The position numbers were made by a program, and so were the translations under genes. Of a stretch of 19,606 nt of DNA, positions 8,113 to 15,668 are shown in pieces (positions within the stretch are counted from its first letter, which is position 1; every line of letters begins with the position of its first letter). The stretch comes from Caldilineaceae bacterium (GTDB lineage Bacteria; Chloroflexota; Anaerolineae; Caldilineales; Caldilineaceae), in contig JAPPKT010000503.1 of assembly GCA_028819675.1 (NCBI GenBank), forward strand, positions 1 through 19,606. The letters run 5' to 3'. The notes under the pieces were generated by a model. That model saw nothing but the letters and a program-made list of their open reading frames with translations, did no database searches and was not told the origin of the DNA.

Positions 8113-8308
8113 GTTGGTTCACGCCAAAATAATAACCAAACCAAAAGTTGCCAAAAGAAAACCCGCGCCACTCATGGCGCAGGTTGCTGGACAACAGGAT
8201 TTCCGCGGCTGACGGGCCATCCAAGAGGTTGATCGGCAGAAGAGAGTCATCTTCGCTGCGAATCAGATCGGCGATTGTCACTGGTGCTTCGCTTCGTTCA
8301 GTAGTCAC
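8078..8308 (-). CDS. Aromatic-rich leader peptide of the aro/phe/tyr/trp operon
   Basis: A 76-codon ORF lies between the operon promoter and the attenuator. Residues 47-61 hold nine aromatic residues in fifteen (W47, F50, F52, F55, W56, F57, Y59, Y60, F61), and W74 is three codons from the stop. All three aromatic amino acids made by the operon are represented, as expected of a leader whose translation rate reports charged tRNA-Phe, tRNA-Tyr and tRNA-Trp. The first 45 residues are ordinary. The start is the GTG at 8308 with AGGA twelve bases upstream, a weak and distant ribosome binding site; a later non-ATG start is possible. The stop lies 24 bases before the terminator stem. It is longer than the classical leader peptides (about 14-16 residues in E. 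coli trp and pheA). I infer a regulatory role; a small protein with its own function is the alternative. Confidence 0.72.
   Translation of the reverse strand: MTTERSEAPVTIADLIRSEDDSLLPINLLDGPSAAEILLSSNLRHEWRGFSFGNFWFGYYFGVNQPSPLVEERWAV
8112..8142 (-). promoter_or_regulatory. Leader hairpin formed by the aromatic codons
   Basis: Within the leader ORF, GGTTTGGTT (8142-8134, inside the Trp-Phe-Gly codons) can pair with AACCAACC (8119-8112) over eight bases with one bulged T and a 14-base loop. A ribosome held on the aromatic codons would prevent it. It touches the antiterminator segment by only one base, so it may act more as a polymerase pause or spacer than as a strict competitor. Confidence 0.4.
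8165..8180 (-). promoter_or_regulatory. Short perfect hairpin just before the aromatic codon run
   Basis: Minus-strand GCGCCA (8180-8175) and TGGCGC (8170-8165) form a six-base-pair stem with a TGAG loop. The 3' arm includes the Trp47 codon, and a T-rich stretch follows. This is the position where a transcription pause would help couple ribosome and polymerase. Its function is a guess. Confidence 0.3.
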
Positions 8309-8365
8309 TCTGTCGAATCGTCCTATTGGCAGGGCGGCTGGGGTTTGTTCAAGACATTGAGGGAG

Positions 8366-8394
8366 AGATTACCACAAGGAAAAACAGATGTCAA
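8366..8394 (-). promoter_or_regulatory. Main sigma-70-type promoter of the aromatic operon
   Basis: On the minus strand TTGACA (8394-8389, perfect consensus) is followed after exactly 17 bases by TAATCT (8371-8366). Transcription would start near 8359, about 50 bases before the leader GTG at 8308 and about 450 bases before aroH. No operator palindrome is obvious around it, which agrees with control by the leader rather than by a repressor. Confidence 0.82.
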
Positions 8395-8901
8395 TTCCGT
8401 CGCCACGAAATTCAAAAATAAGATAAGCATGTCCCTCCCCACCCCCTTTTTGGAGGAGATGTTGGACAAGGTCTCATGGCAGTATGAGGAATCCAGCAGG
8501 ACGGCACTTAGTCCCTCCGCCGCCAAAGGAGCAACCCCATCGGAGGCGTTGAAAACGGTTGAGAAGCATATAGGCTGGATCCAGTCGGTTGGTCGTCGCG
8601 TCGATTGGCCAATTGTCATTTTCGAACGAGGAGGGACGGCGAGAAGTGTCCACGAGGATTTTCTCCTATCACCACCGAAAAACTTGCTTCATAGCCGGGA
8701 CATCGGAAGAGAGTGTCTTTGGGCCAGATGCCAGAGCCGGTCTCCTTCTTGCACATCCCATGCTGTTCCCCGACAATTGTTAGCCAGGTAATTCACAGAC
8801 TGTCAATGCGTAGGGCTGCTGTCAGCAGTGCCGCATAAGGTTTTTTTATCAGAAACTTAAAGCGGCGGCTTACGCTTCAACTTCAGCTAGGGAGGATTCG
8901 G
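8395..8901. other. Intergenic region between the divergent aro operon and SDR gene
   Basis: About 500 bases without a gene I can support. An open frame on the plus strand (8345-8791, or from an ATG at 8430) has some protein-like codon use. However, it lacks a ribosome binding site, overlaps the aro promoter and resembles no family I know; it could be a decayed gene. A small hairpin (CTGCT/AGCAG, 8814-8825) followed a little later by seven Ts (8841-8847) is too far from its T-run for a convincing terminator. I found no good promoter for the SDR gene. Confidence 0.4.
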
Positions 8902-9672
8902 ATGCAGAACTCATTTTCTTTACACGACAGAGTCGCACTTGTAACCGGGGCGAACGGAGGTATAGGGCGTTCCATTGCATTAGGATACAAAGCAATGGGC
9001 GCCACAGTCGTTGCCAGCGGGCGCAACCCGCAGAAGAACGCGGCAGTTGCGAAGGAATTGGGTGACGGCCACGAAGTAATCTCTCTGGATGTGCGGGACG
9101 AAGAGGCGGTCAATCAGGCGGCGGCGACCATCGTCGAAAAACACGGAAGACTCGACATCCTGGTCAACAATGCCGGTATCGCCCGCCGCACAAACATACT
9201 GGACATGGATACGGAGGACTGGCATTCGGTCATCGACACGCATCTTAACGGCGGCTTCTACTGCGCCAAGGCAGCAGCCAAGGCGATGGTCAACGCCGGG
9301 AACGGGGGCAAAATTATCAACATCGGGTCGATGTATTCGTTACTGGGGCCACCCAATGTCACAAACTATGCTGCCGCCAAAACCGGCATCCTGGGTTTGA
9401 CACGCGGGCTGGCAGTCGAGTTGGCTGTTCACAACATCCAAGTGAATGCACTTTTGCCCGGCTGGCACAAGACCGACATGAACCGGGAACTGCTTGACGG
9501 CCCTCTGGGTGAGGAGATCCGGCACAAGACGCCGGCGCGGCGGCTGGGTACGGCCGATGACCTGGCTGGGGCTGCTATTTTCCTGGCCTCTGACGCGGCC
9601 GAGTTCGTCACTGGCACGACCCTGGTTGTGGATGGCGGGTACTCGATCATGGACCGGCAGTGGGCAGATTGA
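8902..9672 (+). CDS. Short-chain dehydrogenase/reductase (SDR), KduD/FabG-like
   Basis: This is a classical SDR oxidoreductase of 256 residues using NAD(P)(H). The cofactor loop TGANGGIG (15-22), the NNAG motif (89-92), N116, and the catalytic S143, Y156 and K160 (YAAAK) are all present at normal spacing, so it should be active. The C-terminal LVVDGGY block is typical of the gluconate/2-deoxy-gluconate dehydrogenase and FabG-like branch. The sequence looks closest to sugar-acid dehydrogenases such as 2-deoxy-D-gluconate 3-dehydrogenase, but the substrate cannot be told. The ATG follows GGGAGG by seven bases. It stands alone: the next gene has its own promoter beginning at this gene's stop codon. 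Confidence 0.92.
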   Translation: MQNSFSLHDRVALVTGANGGIGRSIALGYKAMGATVVASGRNPQKNAAVAKELGDGHEVISLDVRDEEAVNQAAATIVEKHGRLDILVNNAGIARRTNILDMDTEDWHSVIDTHLNGGFYCAKAAAKAMVNAGNGGKIINIGSMYSLLGPPNVTNYAAAKTGILGLTRGLAVELAVHNIQVNALLPGWHKTDMNRELLDGPLGEEIRHKTPARRLGTADDLAGAAIFLASDAAEFVTGTTLVVDGGYSIMDRQWAD

Positions 9673-9698
9673 AACCGGCCACTTTGATCGGGTATAAT
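9669..9698 (+). promoter_or_regulatory. Sigma-70-type promoter of the Uma2/nitroreductase/EndoQ-helicase operon
   Basis: TTGAAA (9669-9674) is followed after 18 bases by a perfect TATAAT (9693-9698). The -35 box overlaps the TGA stop of the SDR gene. Transcription would start near 9705, about 38 bases before the Uma2 ATG at 9743. Confidence 0.7.
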
Positions 9699-9742
9699 TC
9701 CATCGACGCTTCGCACTGCTAATGAGACCGAGGAGGACTGCA

Positions 9743-10474
9743 ATGGCTGTGTCGACAGTCGAGCGCCTGAAAATGTCTCCCGCGACAGAAAATGAGAAGC
9801 TTGTTCCGCCATTGAACAACGGCGACCGGCTTACGCGCGCCGAGTTCGAACGCATCTACGCGGCCTATCCTGAGATAAAGAAGGCGGAACTCATTGAAGG
9901 AGTCGTCTATATGCCATCCCCGGCACGTCATCGTGAACATGGAAAACCACACTTCCACTCAATTAGCTGGCTAGGTACCTATAGCGCGGCAACGCCCGGC
10001 GTTGAAGGCAGTGACAACGCGACGCTGCGCCTTGACTTCGAGAACGAACCTCAGCCGGATGCCCTACTGTTTTTGCCGCCAGAGTACGGTGGAACAGCAA
10101 GGGTGGGTGACGAGGGCTATTTGGAGGGCACGCCGGAATTGATTCTGGAAGTGTCCGCCAGCAGTGCCAGTTATGATCTGAACCAGAAAAAGAGGGTCTA
10201 CGCCCGAAATGGCGTAGCGGAGTACATTGTGTATCTGGCATATGAGCAACGAGTTATCTGGCATGTTCTCTGCGACGGCGTCTATGAGGAGCAGCAGGCT
10301 GACGACGGCGGCGTGCTGAAGAGCAGACGTTTTCCCGGCCTGTGGTTGCTACCGAAGGCGCTCCTGTCCGGCGATCTTCACAGCGTCCTGGAAACGCTGC
10401 AGCAAGGGATAGCATCATCTGAACACAAGACGTTTTGCGCCGCGCTCACACGGCGGCGCGAGGAGGCCAAATGA
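9743..10474 (+). CDS. Uma2 family (DUF820) PD-(D/E)XK nuclease-fold protein
   Basis: The 243-residue product belongs to the Uma2/DUF820 family, widespread in Cyanobacteria and Chloroflexota. Members have a restriction-endonuclease-like PD-(D/E)XK fold, but their biological role is mostly unknown. Family features seen in order are an ELIEGVVYMPSP block (after an FERIYAAYPEIKKA helix), the PDALLFLPPEY aspartate, and PELILEVSASSASYDLNQKKRVYARNGVAEYIVY, which supplies the acidic and lysine residues expected of the nuclease core. It is somewhat longer than the typical 180-200 residues at both ends. An in-frame ATG at 9722 exists, but AGGAGG (9731-9736) lies downstream of it and six bases before the ATG at 9743. 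Its stop overlaps the start of the next gene (ATGA). Confidence 0.88.
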   Translation: MAVSTVERLKMSPATENEKLVPPLNNGDRLTRAEFERIYAAYPEIKKAELIEGVVYMPSPARHREHGKPHFHSISWLGTYSAATPGVEGSDNATLRLDFENEPQPDALLFLPPEYGGTARVGDEGYLEGTPELILEVSASSASYDLNQKKRVYARNGVAEYIVYLAYEQRVIWHVLCDGVYEEQQADDGGVLKSRRFPGLWLLPKALLSGDLHSVLETLQQGIASSEHKTFCAALTRRREEAK

Positions 10475-11136
10475 ATCTCGCAGATCCGGAGAATCTGGAG
10501 GTAGTCGACCACCTGTTGACAACCACGCGGTCCGTACGCAAACGGCTGGACTTAGATCGTCCCGTAGAACGAGAAGTCATCGAACAGTGCCTTGAGATCG
10601 CGGCCCAGGCCCCCAGCGGCAGCAATCGTCAGGGCTGGCACTTCGTGGTGGTAACCGATGCGGAGAAGAAACGCTTTATCGCCGAGCGGTACCGGAAGGC
10701 ATGGTACGGATACAATGCCACCCGCAATGTGGGTGAAGGGCCGAACTTGACTGCGGAGGAGAAACAGATGCTGCGCGTGATCAGCTCCGCTCAGTATCTG
10801 GCCGACAACATGCAGGATGTACCTGTGCTGGTGATCCCCTGCATCGAAGGCCGCCCGGAAGATGCTGCGCCGGCTTCGCAGGCTGGAGTATATGGCTCGA
10901 TTCTGCCGGCGGCATGGTCGTTGATGTTGGCGCTGCGCGCCAGAGGACTAGGCTCTGCCTGGACCACTCTGCACTTGCAGAGCGAGCGCGAGATCGCCGA
11001 GATGCTGGGCATCCCCGACGGAGTTTCACAAGCCGCGCTGCTGCCGGTCGCTTACTTCACGGGAGACGACTTCCGCCCGGCCAAGCGGAAGCCGATGCGT
11101 GACAGGACTTATTGGGATAGCTGGCAGACAGCATGA
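10471..11136 (+). CDS. Nitroreductase family FMN oxidoreductase
   Basis: A 221-residue member of the nitroreductase superfamily, homodimeric FMN enzymes that reduce nitro compounds, quinones or flavins with NAD(P)H. The FMN phosphate-binding TTRSVRKRL (17-25) and the PSGSNRQGWHFVVV block (about 48-61) are clear, as is the GLGSAWTTLHL segment near residue 160. The physiological substrate is unknown. GAGGAGG immediately precedes the ATG at 10471, which overlaps the TGA of the Uma2 gene; its own stop overlaps the start of the helicase gene in the same way, so the three genes are probably translated in a coupled manner. A 12-codon longer frame exists, but the ribosome binding site favours this start. 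Confidence 0.92.
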   Translation: MNLADPENLEVVDHLLTTTRSVRKRLDLDRPVEREVIEQCLEIAAQAPSGSNRQGWHFVVVTDAEKKRFIAERYRKAWYGYNATRNVGEGPNLTAEEKQMLRVISSAQYLADNMQDVPVLVIPCIEGRPEDAAPASQAGVYGSILPAAWSLMLALRARGLGSAWTTLHLQSEREIAEMLGIPDGVSQAALLPVAYFTGDDFRPAKRKPMRDRTYWDSWQTA

Positions 11137-14100
11137 AACTGGTCGCCGATATTCATCTGCACTCCCACTATTCGCGAGCCACGAGCAAGAACCTGACCCT
11201 TGAGCACCTGTGGAAATGGGCACAGCTTAAAGGCGTACAGGTAGTGGCCACGGGCGACATCGCCCACCCGGGCTGGCTGGCAGAGCTGCAGATGAAACTG
11301 GATCCGGCAGAGGAAGGGCTCTTTCAGCTCAAGCCGGAGTACGAAGCTACGGTCGCCGACGAGGTGCCCCCGGCCTGCAGGGGGACGGTACGTTTTCTGA
11401 TTGGCGGCGAGATCAGCAACATCTACAAGAAGTATGACCGCACGCGCAAGGTACACAACATCGTCTTTGCGCCATCCTTCGAGGCGACCACGATACTGCA
11501 GGCCGAACTGGAAAAGATCGGCAACATTCGCGCGGACGGTCGCCCAATCCTGGGACTGGACAGTCGCGACCTGTTGGAAATCGTCCTGGAAGTGGACGAC
11601 CGCTGCCATCTGATTCCTGCCCACATATGGACTCCCTGGTTTTCGATTCTCGGTTCAAAGTCCGGATTCGATTCAGTGGAGGAGTGCTTCACCGATCTGA
11701 CTCACCACATTTTCGCTGTCGAGACGGGTCTCTCATCCGATCCACCGATGAACTGGCGGGTTTCCTGGTTGGACAGATACACTCTCGTCTCCAATTCCGA
11801 CGCTCACTCGCCGCCAAAGCTGGCTCGAGAAGCCACCTTGTTTGACACCGATCTGAGCTATGACTCGCTGTTCGGCGCCCTACAGACCGGGGATCCTGCC
11901 GAGTTTCTGGGCACCATTGAGTTCTTCCCAGAGGAGGGCAAATACCATCTGGACGGCCATCGCAAGTGCGGGGTCTGCTGGGAGCCGGTCACAACGATCG
12001 CCAATGAAGGGCTTTGTTCCAGTTGCGGCAAGCCGGTGACTGTCGGCGTCTTTCACAGGGTAGAAGAGTTGGCCGACCGAAAACCCGGCGCACGTCCGAA
12101 CTCTGCGGCGGCTTTCACGAGTCTCATTCCGCTGCCCGAAGCGTTGGGGGAAGTTCTCAGCGTTGGGCCTAACTCCAAACGAGTGCAGACCGAGTACCTA
12201 CGGCTGTTGGGGAGATTGGGACCGGAGTTGGAGATCCTTCAGGCTATTCCCCTTGAAGATATCTCGGCGGCAGGGGGCCCTGTCTTGGCTGAAGGAATCC
12301 GCCGAATGCGTGAAGGCAAGGTGGTTGCGCAGAGCGGTTACGACGGCGAATACGGTGTTATCCGCATGTTCGATGGGGAAGCCGACCAGCTTTCTTCGTT
12401 CCAACTCGGGATGTTTGCGGCCGAGCCAGCGTCTGCGAAGGAGGAACGCGGCACGACGTCGGAGGCATTGAAGACTGCCACCGAGAATGAGCCGAGTCTG
12501 CTGTCGAAAGAAGCCGAGGCACCCGTAGAGAACGCACTGGCAGATGGGGAAGTTCAGTACAGTTTGCAGCTTGAGGAAGCACCCAATAATGTTGAACTCC
12601 CGCGCCCTCCTTTACGCCAGGGGGCAAACGGCCAAGGCGAGGCCGATTGGTTCGGTCAGTTGAATGCCGAACAGCAGGCAGCCGCAGCCCATACAGATAC
12701 GCCGCTGGCGATCGTGGCCGGACCGGGAACCGGCAAGACCCGAACTCTGACCGTGCGTATTGCGCGTCTGATCGAGAAGTTGGGCGTGGCGCCGTCATCA
12801 GTTCTGGCGGTTACGTTTACGAACAGGGCTGCGGAAGAGATGCGAGAGAGGTTGGACGAACTCCTGGACGCAGAAAGGTCGGCCCAAATCACAGTTGGGA
12901 CTTTTCATCAGTTGGGCGCCAGCTTGCTCAGGGAGTTCGGGGCGGCAATTGGAGTTTCCCAGAACTTTGCGATTCTCGCAGATGCGGAGAGGCAGACAGT
13001 TCTGAGTCGGGCCTGTCCGCAGATGGGAGCGAGGGAGTTGCGGGATGCGTTGGAGGCGATTTCAAAACGCAAGAGCGTTGCAACTGCAGCGAACGCATAC
13101 GGCGAAGTCCAGGAGAGCGAGAGCGACATATGGGCGAGCTATCAGGCCGCCCTTGAGGAGGCAAACGCGCTCGATTTCGACGACCTGATTTTGCGCGCCG
13201 TACAGCTGCTGGATTCGGATGCGGCCGTCCTAAGTACTGTCCATGGTCGCTTTCGCTGGATCTCGGTGGATGAGTATCAGGATGTGAACGCGGCGCAACA
13301 CCGCCTGTTGTCTCTGCTTGTCGCGGGTGGCGCCAACCTGTGCGTGATCGGAGATCCGGACCAGGCAATCTACGGCTTCCGGGGCGCGGATCACCGCTAC
13401 TTTCTCTCCTTTGAGGACGACTACCCTGGCGGCAGGCGACTTTATTTGAAGAAAAATTACCGTTCGGCCCAGACCATTCTGGACGCAGCGATGCAGGTCA
13501 TCTCCCGCAATCCCGACCATCAGGCAACCAACCTGATCGCCGACTTTGCCGAGCAGATAAAGTTGGACGTATATCGCGCCCCCACAGACAGGGCTGAAGC
13601 AGAGTACCTCGTCCACCAAGTGGAACAGATGGTGGGTGGGGTCAGCTACTTCTCCTTGGACTCCGGCCGAGTAAATGAAGATGGTCTGCCTGAGGACTTT
13701 ACATTTGGCGATTTCGCTGTTCTCTACCGTCTCAATGCGCAAGCCAGGCTGATTGAAGAGGCCTTTGACCGCTCAGGCATCCCATACTCGACACTTGGAG
13801 GCCCCGCCCTGACAGAACAGAATCCCGTGCGGGAGATTCTGGCGCTCTTGCGGCTCACGCAGACGCCGGAAAGTTACGTCCATTGGGGGCGGATCCTGAC
13901 GGAAGGGAAGCGGGCGCTGACCGGCGAAGCGGTGGCTGATCTGTTGGATTCGCAAAGCTCGGAGACTAAGGAGAGCGGTGCGTCTCCGGCGCGGCGCGAA
14001 TTGATGGCAGTTGCGTCCAGAACCGGCGCCCTGCGGCAGCCTCAGCGAGAGAGGCTGACAGAGACGGTCGAGCTAGTGAAGATGCTGGAGGGCGATTCCT

Positions 14101-14630
14101 CCGCACCGCTTTCATCGCAGATTCAGACCGCGGCCTCCGGATGGGAAAAGTTGCGCGGCACCGAGTACGGCGACGCCGAAAAAGAGCGAGTCGAGCGCTT
14201 TCAGCGCAGGGCGGCGCCCTTCAGAAGCAGGCTACAAGAGTTCCTTACGACTTTGGCATTGCAGAGCGAAGCGGACCAGTACGACAGGCGGGCGGACCGG
14301 GTGACGCTGATGAGTCTCCACGCCGCAAAAGGCCTGGAGTTCCCTGTCGTGTTCATTGCAGGTTGTGAAGAGGGACTCCTGCCCTATGCGCCTGCCAACC
14401 GCGACGTAGACCTGGACGAGGAGCGGCGGCTGTTTTACGTGGGCATGACTCGCGCGCAGCGGCGGTTGATCCTGACTCATGCCGGGCGGCGCTTCCTGTT
14501 TGGGCAGGCGATGGAAAATCCGCTCTCGGGCTTTGTTACCGATATTGAAGCCGCCCTGCAGGAAGTACGGCAAGCCCAGCCGCGCCGGTCGCGCAAGAGA
14601 GATGAAGACCGGCAATTGCGACTTTTCTAG
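11133..14630 (+). CDS. EndoQ-like PHP nuclease fused to UvrD/PcrA-type helicase
   Basis: This 1165-residue protein has two enzyme halves. Residues 1 to about 410 match the EndoQ/COG1379 group. They contain a PHP metallo-domain with HLHSHYS (8-14; H8 and H10), TGDIAH (D42, H45), H164 and SDAHS (D223, H225), then a four-cysteine zinc ribbon (C279, C282, C295, C298). EndoQ nicks DNA 5' of deaminated bases and abasic sites. A linker rich in Glu, Ala and Ser (about 420-505) follows. The rest is a complete superfamily 1A helicase: Q-motif LNAEQQAA, Walker A GPGTGKT (K535), TFTNRAAEEM, Walker B VDEYQD (D713, E714), GDPDQAIYGFRGAD, NYRSAQTIL, LHAAKGLEFPVVF, and FYVGMTRAQRRL. A likely role is incision plus unwinding in repair of damaged bases; that coupling is inference. 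No key residue appears missing. Confidence 0.92.
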   Translation: MKLVADIHLHSHYSRATSKNLTLEHLWKWAQLKGVQVVATGDIAHPGWLAELQMKLDPAEEGLFQLKPEYEATVADEVPPACRGTVRFLIGGEISNIYKKYDRTRKVHNIVFAPSFEATTILQAELEKIGNIRADGRPILGLDSRDLLEIVLEVDDRCHLIPAHIWTPWFSILGSKSGFDSVEECFTDLTHHIFAVETGLSSDPPMNWRVSWLDRYTLVSNSDAHSPPKLAREATLFDTDLSYDSLFGALQTGDPAEFLGTIEFFPEEGKYHLDGHRKCGVCWEPVTTIANEGLCSSCGKPVTVGVFHRVEELADRKPGARPNSAAAFTSLIPLPEALGEVLSVGPNSKRVQTEYLRLLGRLGPELEILQAIPLEDISAAGGPVLAEGIRRMREGKVVAQSGYDGEYGVIRMFDGEADQLSSFQLGMFAAEPASAKEERGTTSEALKTATENEPSLLSKEAEAPVENALADGEVQYSLQLEEAPNNVELPRPPLRQGANGQGEADWFGQLNAEQQAAAAHTDTPLAIVAGPGTGKTRTLTVRIARLIEKLGVAPSSVLAVTFTNRAAEEMRERLDELLDAERSAQITVGTFHQLGASLLREFGAAIGVSQNFAILADAERQTVLSRACPQMGARELRDALEAISKRKSVATAANAYGEVQESESDIWASYQAALEEANALDFDDLILRAVQLLDSDAAVLSTVHGRFRWISVDEYQDVNAAQHRLLSLLVAGGANLCVIGDPDQAIYGFRGADHRYFLSFEDDYPGGRRLYLKKNYRSAQTILDAAMQVISRNPDHQATNLIADFAEQIKLDVYRAPTDRAEAEYLVHQVEQMVGGVSYFSLDSGRVNEDGLPEDFTFGDFAVLYRLNAQARLIEEAFDRSGIPYSTLGGPALTEQNPVREILALLRLTQTPESYVHWGRILTEGKRALTGEAVADLLDSQSSETKESGASPARRELMAVASRTGALRQPQRERLTETVELVKMLEGDSSAPLSSQIQTAASGWEKLRGTEYGDAEKERVERFQRRAAPFRSRLQEFLTTLALQSEADQYDRRADRVTLMSLHAAKGLEFPVVFIAGCEEGLLPYAPANRDVDLDEERRLFYVGMTRAQRRLILTHAGRRFLFGQAMENPLSGFVTDIEAALQEVRQAQPRRSRKRDEDRQLRLF

Positions 14631-14702
14631 AGTTTCCTATAGAGTACGCGCAGCACCCCCTTTAGCAGAAAGATCTGAAGTCGCCGCCTCCTCTGGCGAA
14701 TT

Positions 14703-15668
14703 TCACCAGGCGGACGCGTTTTCCAATCTTTCCAGATGTTCGCTGGTTAGCTCCAACTGCAGTGAAGCCAGGCTGCCCTGCAGTTGCTTAACCGTGTTGG
14801 CACCGATGATAGGGGCGGTCATGCCAGGTTGGGCCAGTAGCCAGGCGATTGAGACAGCAGTCGGTGTGGCCCCAAGTTCAGCAGCTACGCTCCGTACCGC
14901 TTCCAGAACTTTCCAGCCGGCATCGTTGAAGTAGCGTTGGCGTACACTCTCTGCGCGGACGCTGTCTGTGTCGCGATTGCGGCTGTATTTGCCTGTCAGG
15001 AAACCGCCGCCTAGCGGACTGTAAGGGACTATGCCGATTCCGTAAGTACGGCAGACCTCTCCTAGTTCAAGCTCGAACTCGGCCCTGTGCACGAGGCTGT
15101 AGTGGGGCTGGATGGAATCGTAACGGGCCAGGCCGTACTTGTCGCTGGTCCAGAGTGCCTCCATGAGGCGCCAGGCCGGATAGTTGCTACAACCGATGTA
15201 GCGAACTTTGCCCTGCTGCACAAGGCGATCAAATGCCTCCAGCGTCTCATGGATGGGTACACCGGCGTCGAAGAAGTGTGCCTGATAGAGATCGATCGTA
15301 TCGGTTTGCAGGCGGCAAAGAGAGGCTTCGCAGGCTTCCAGGATGTGCTTGCGGCTGAGGCCCTCGTCGTTTGGGCCAGGCCCCATCTGCCCGCGCACCT
15401 TGGTAGCGATGATCATCTGGCTGCGGTTGCCGCGGGACTTCAACCAGCGTCCGATCACTTCCTCGCTAACGCCACCGTTGTTTCCTTGCACCCAGCGGCT
15501 GTAGACGTCGGCAGTATCGATAAAATTGCCGCCGGCCTCGGAGAAGGCGTCCATCACCGCGAAGCTCGTCTTTTCGTCGGCAGTCCAGCCGAACTGCATC
15601 GAACCCAAACAGAGTGGTGAGACTTTGAGCCCTGTCCGGCCCAAACGGCGATATCGGATGCCGCTCAT
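14703..15668 (-). CDS. Aldo/keto reductase
   Basis: A 321-residue member of the aldo/keto reductase superfamily (TIM barrel, NADPH-dependent reduction of aldehydes and ketones). The catalytic tetrad is complete: D51, Y56, K90 and H131. The start ([18 protein letters not shown], 5-22) and the GCSNYPAW and [13 protein letters not shown] blocks place it near the bacterial AKR groups that include YhdN/IolS-like proteins. The substrate is unknown. It is the last gene of the minus-strand operon. Its ATG overlaps the TGA of selB, and AGGAG lies nine bases upstream. It ends 72 bases from the converging helicase gene, with no convincing terminator between. Confidence 0.93.
   Translation of the reverse strand: MSGIRYRRLGRTGLKVSPLCLGSMQFGWTADEKTSFAVMDAFSEAGGNFIDTADVYSRWVQGNNGGVSEEVIGRWLKSRGNRSQMIIATKVRGQMGPGPNDEGLSRKHILEACEASLCRLQTDTIDLYQAHFFDAGVPIHETLEAFDRLVQQGKVRYIGCSNYPAWRLMEALWTSDKYGLARYDSIQPHYSLVHRAEFELELGEVCRTYGIGIVPYSPLGGGFLTGKYSRNRDTDSVRAESVRQRYFNDAGWKVLEAVRSVAAELGATPTAVSIAWLLAQPGMTAPIIGANTVKQLQGSLASLQLELTSEHLERLENASAW

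Noticed and set aside
7903..8394. T-box riboswitch as the control element of the aromatic operon
   Set aside because: Terminator and leader fit the general layout, but I found no T-box consensus sequence (AGGGTGGNACCGCG-like) on the minus strand, and an aromatic-rich ORF explains the region better.
14681..14700. Bidirectional terminator between the helicase and aldo/keto reductase genes
   Set aside because: The only stem (TCGCC/GGCGA, nine-base loop) is five base pairs with at most three Ts after it; too weak to call.
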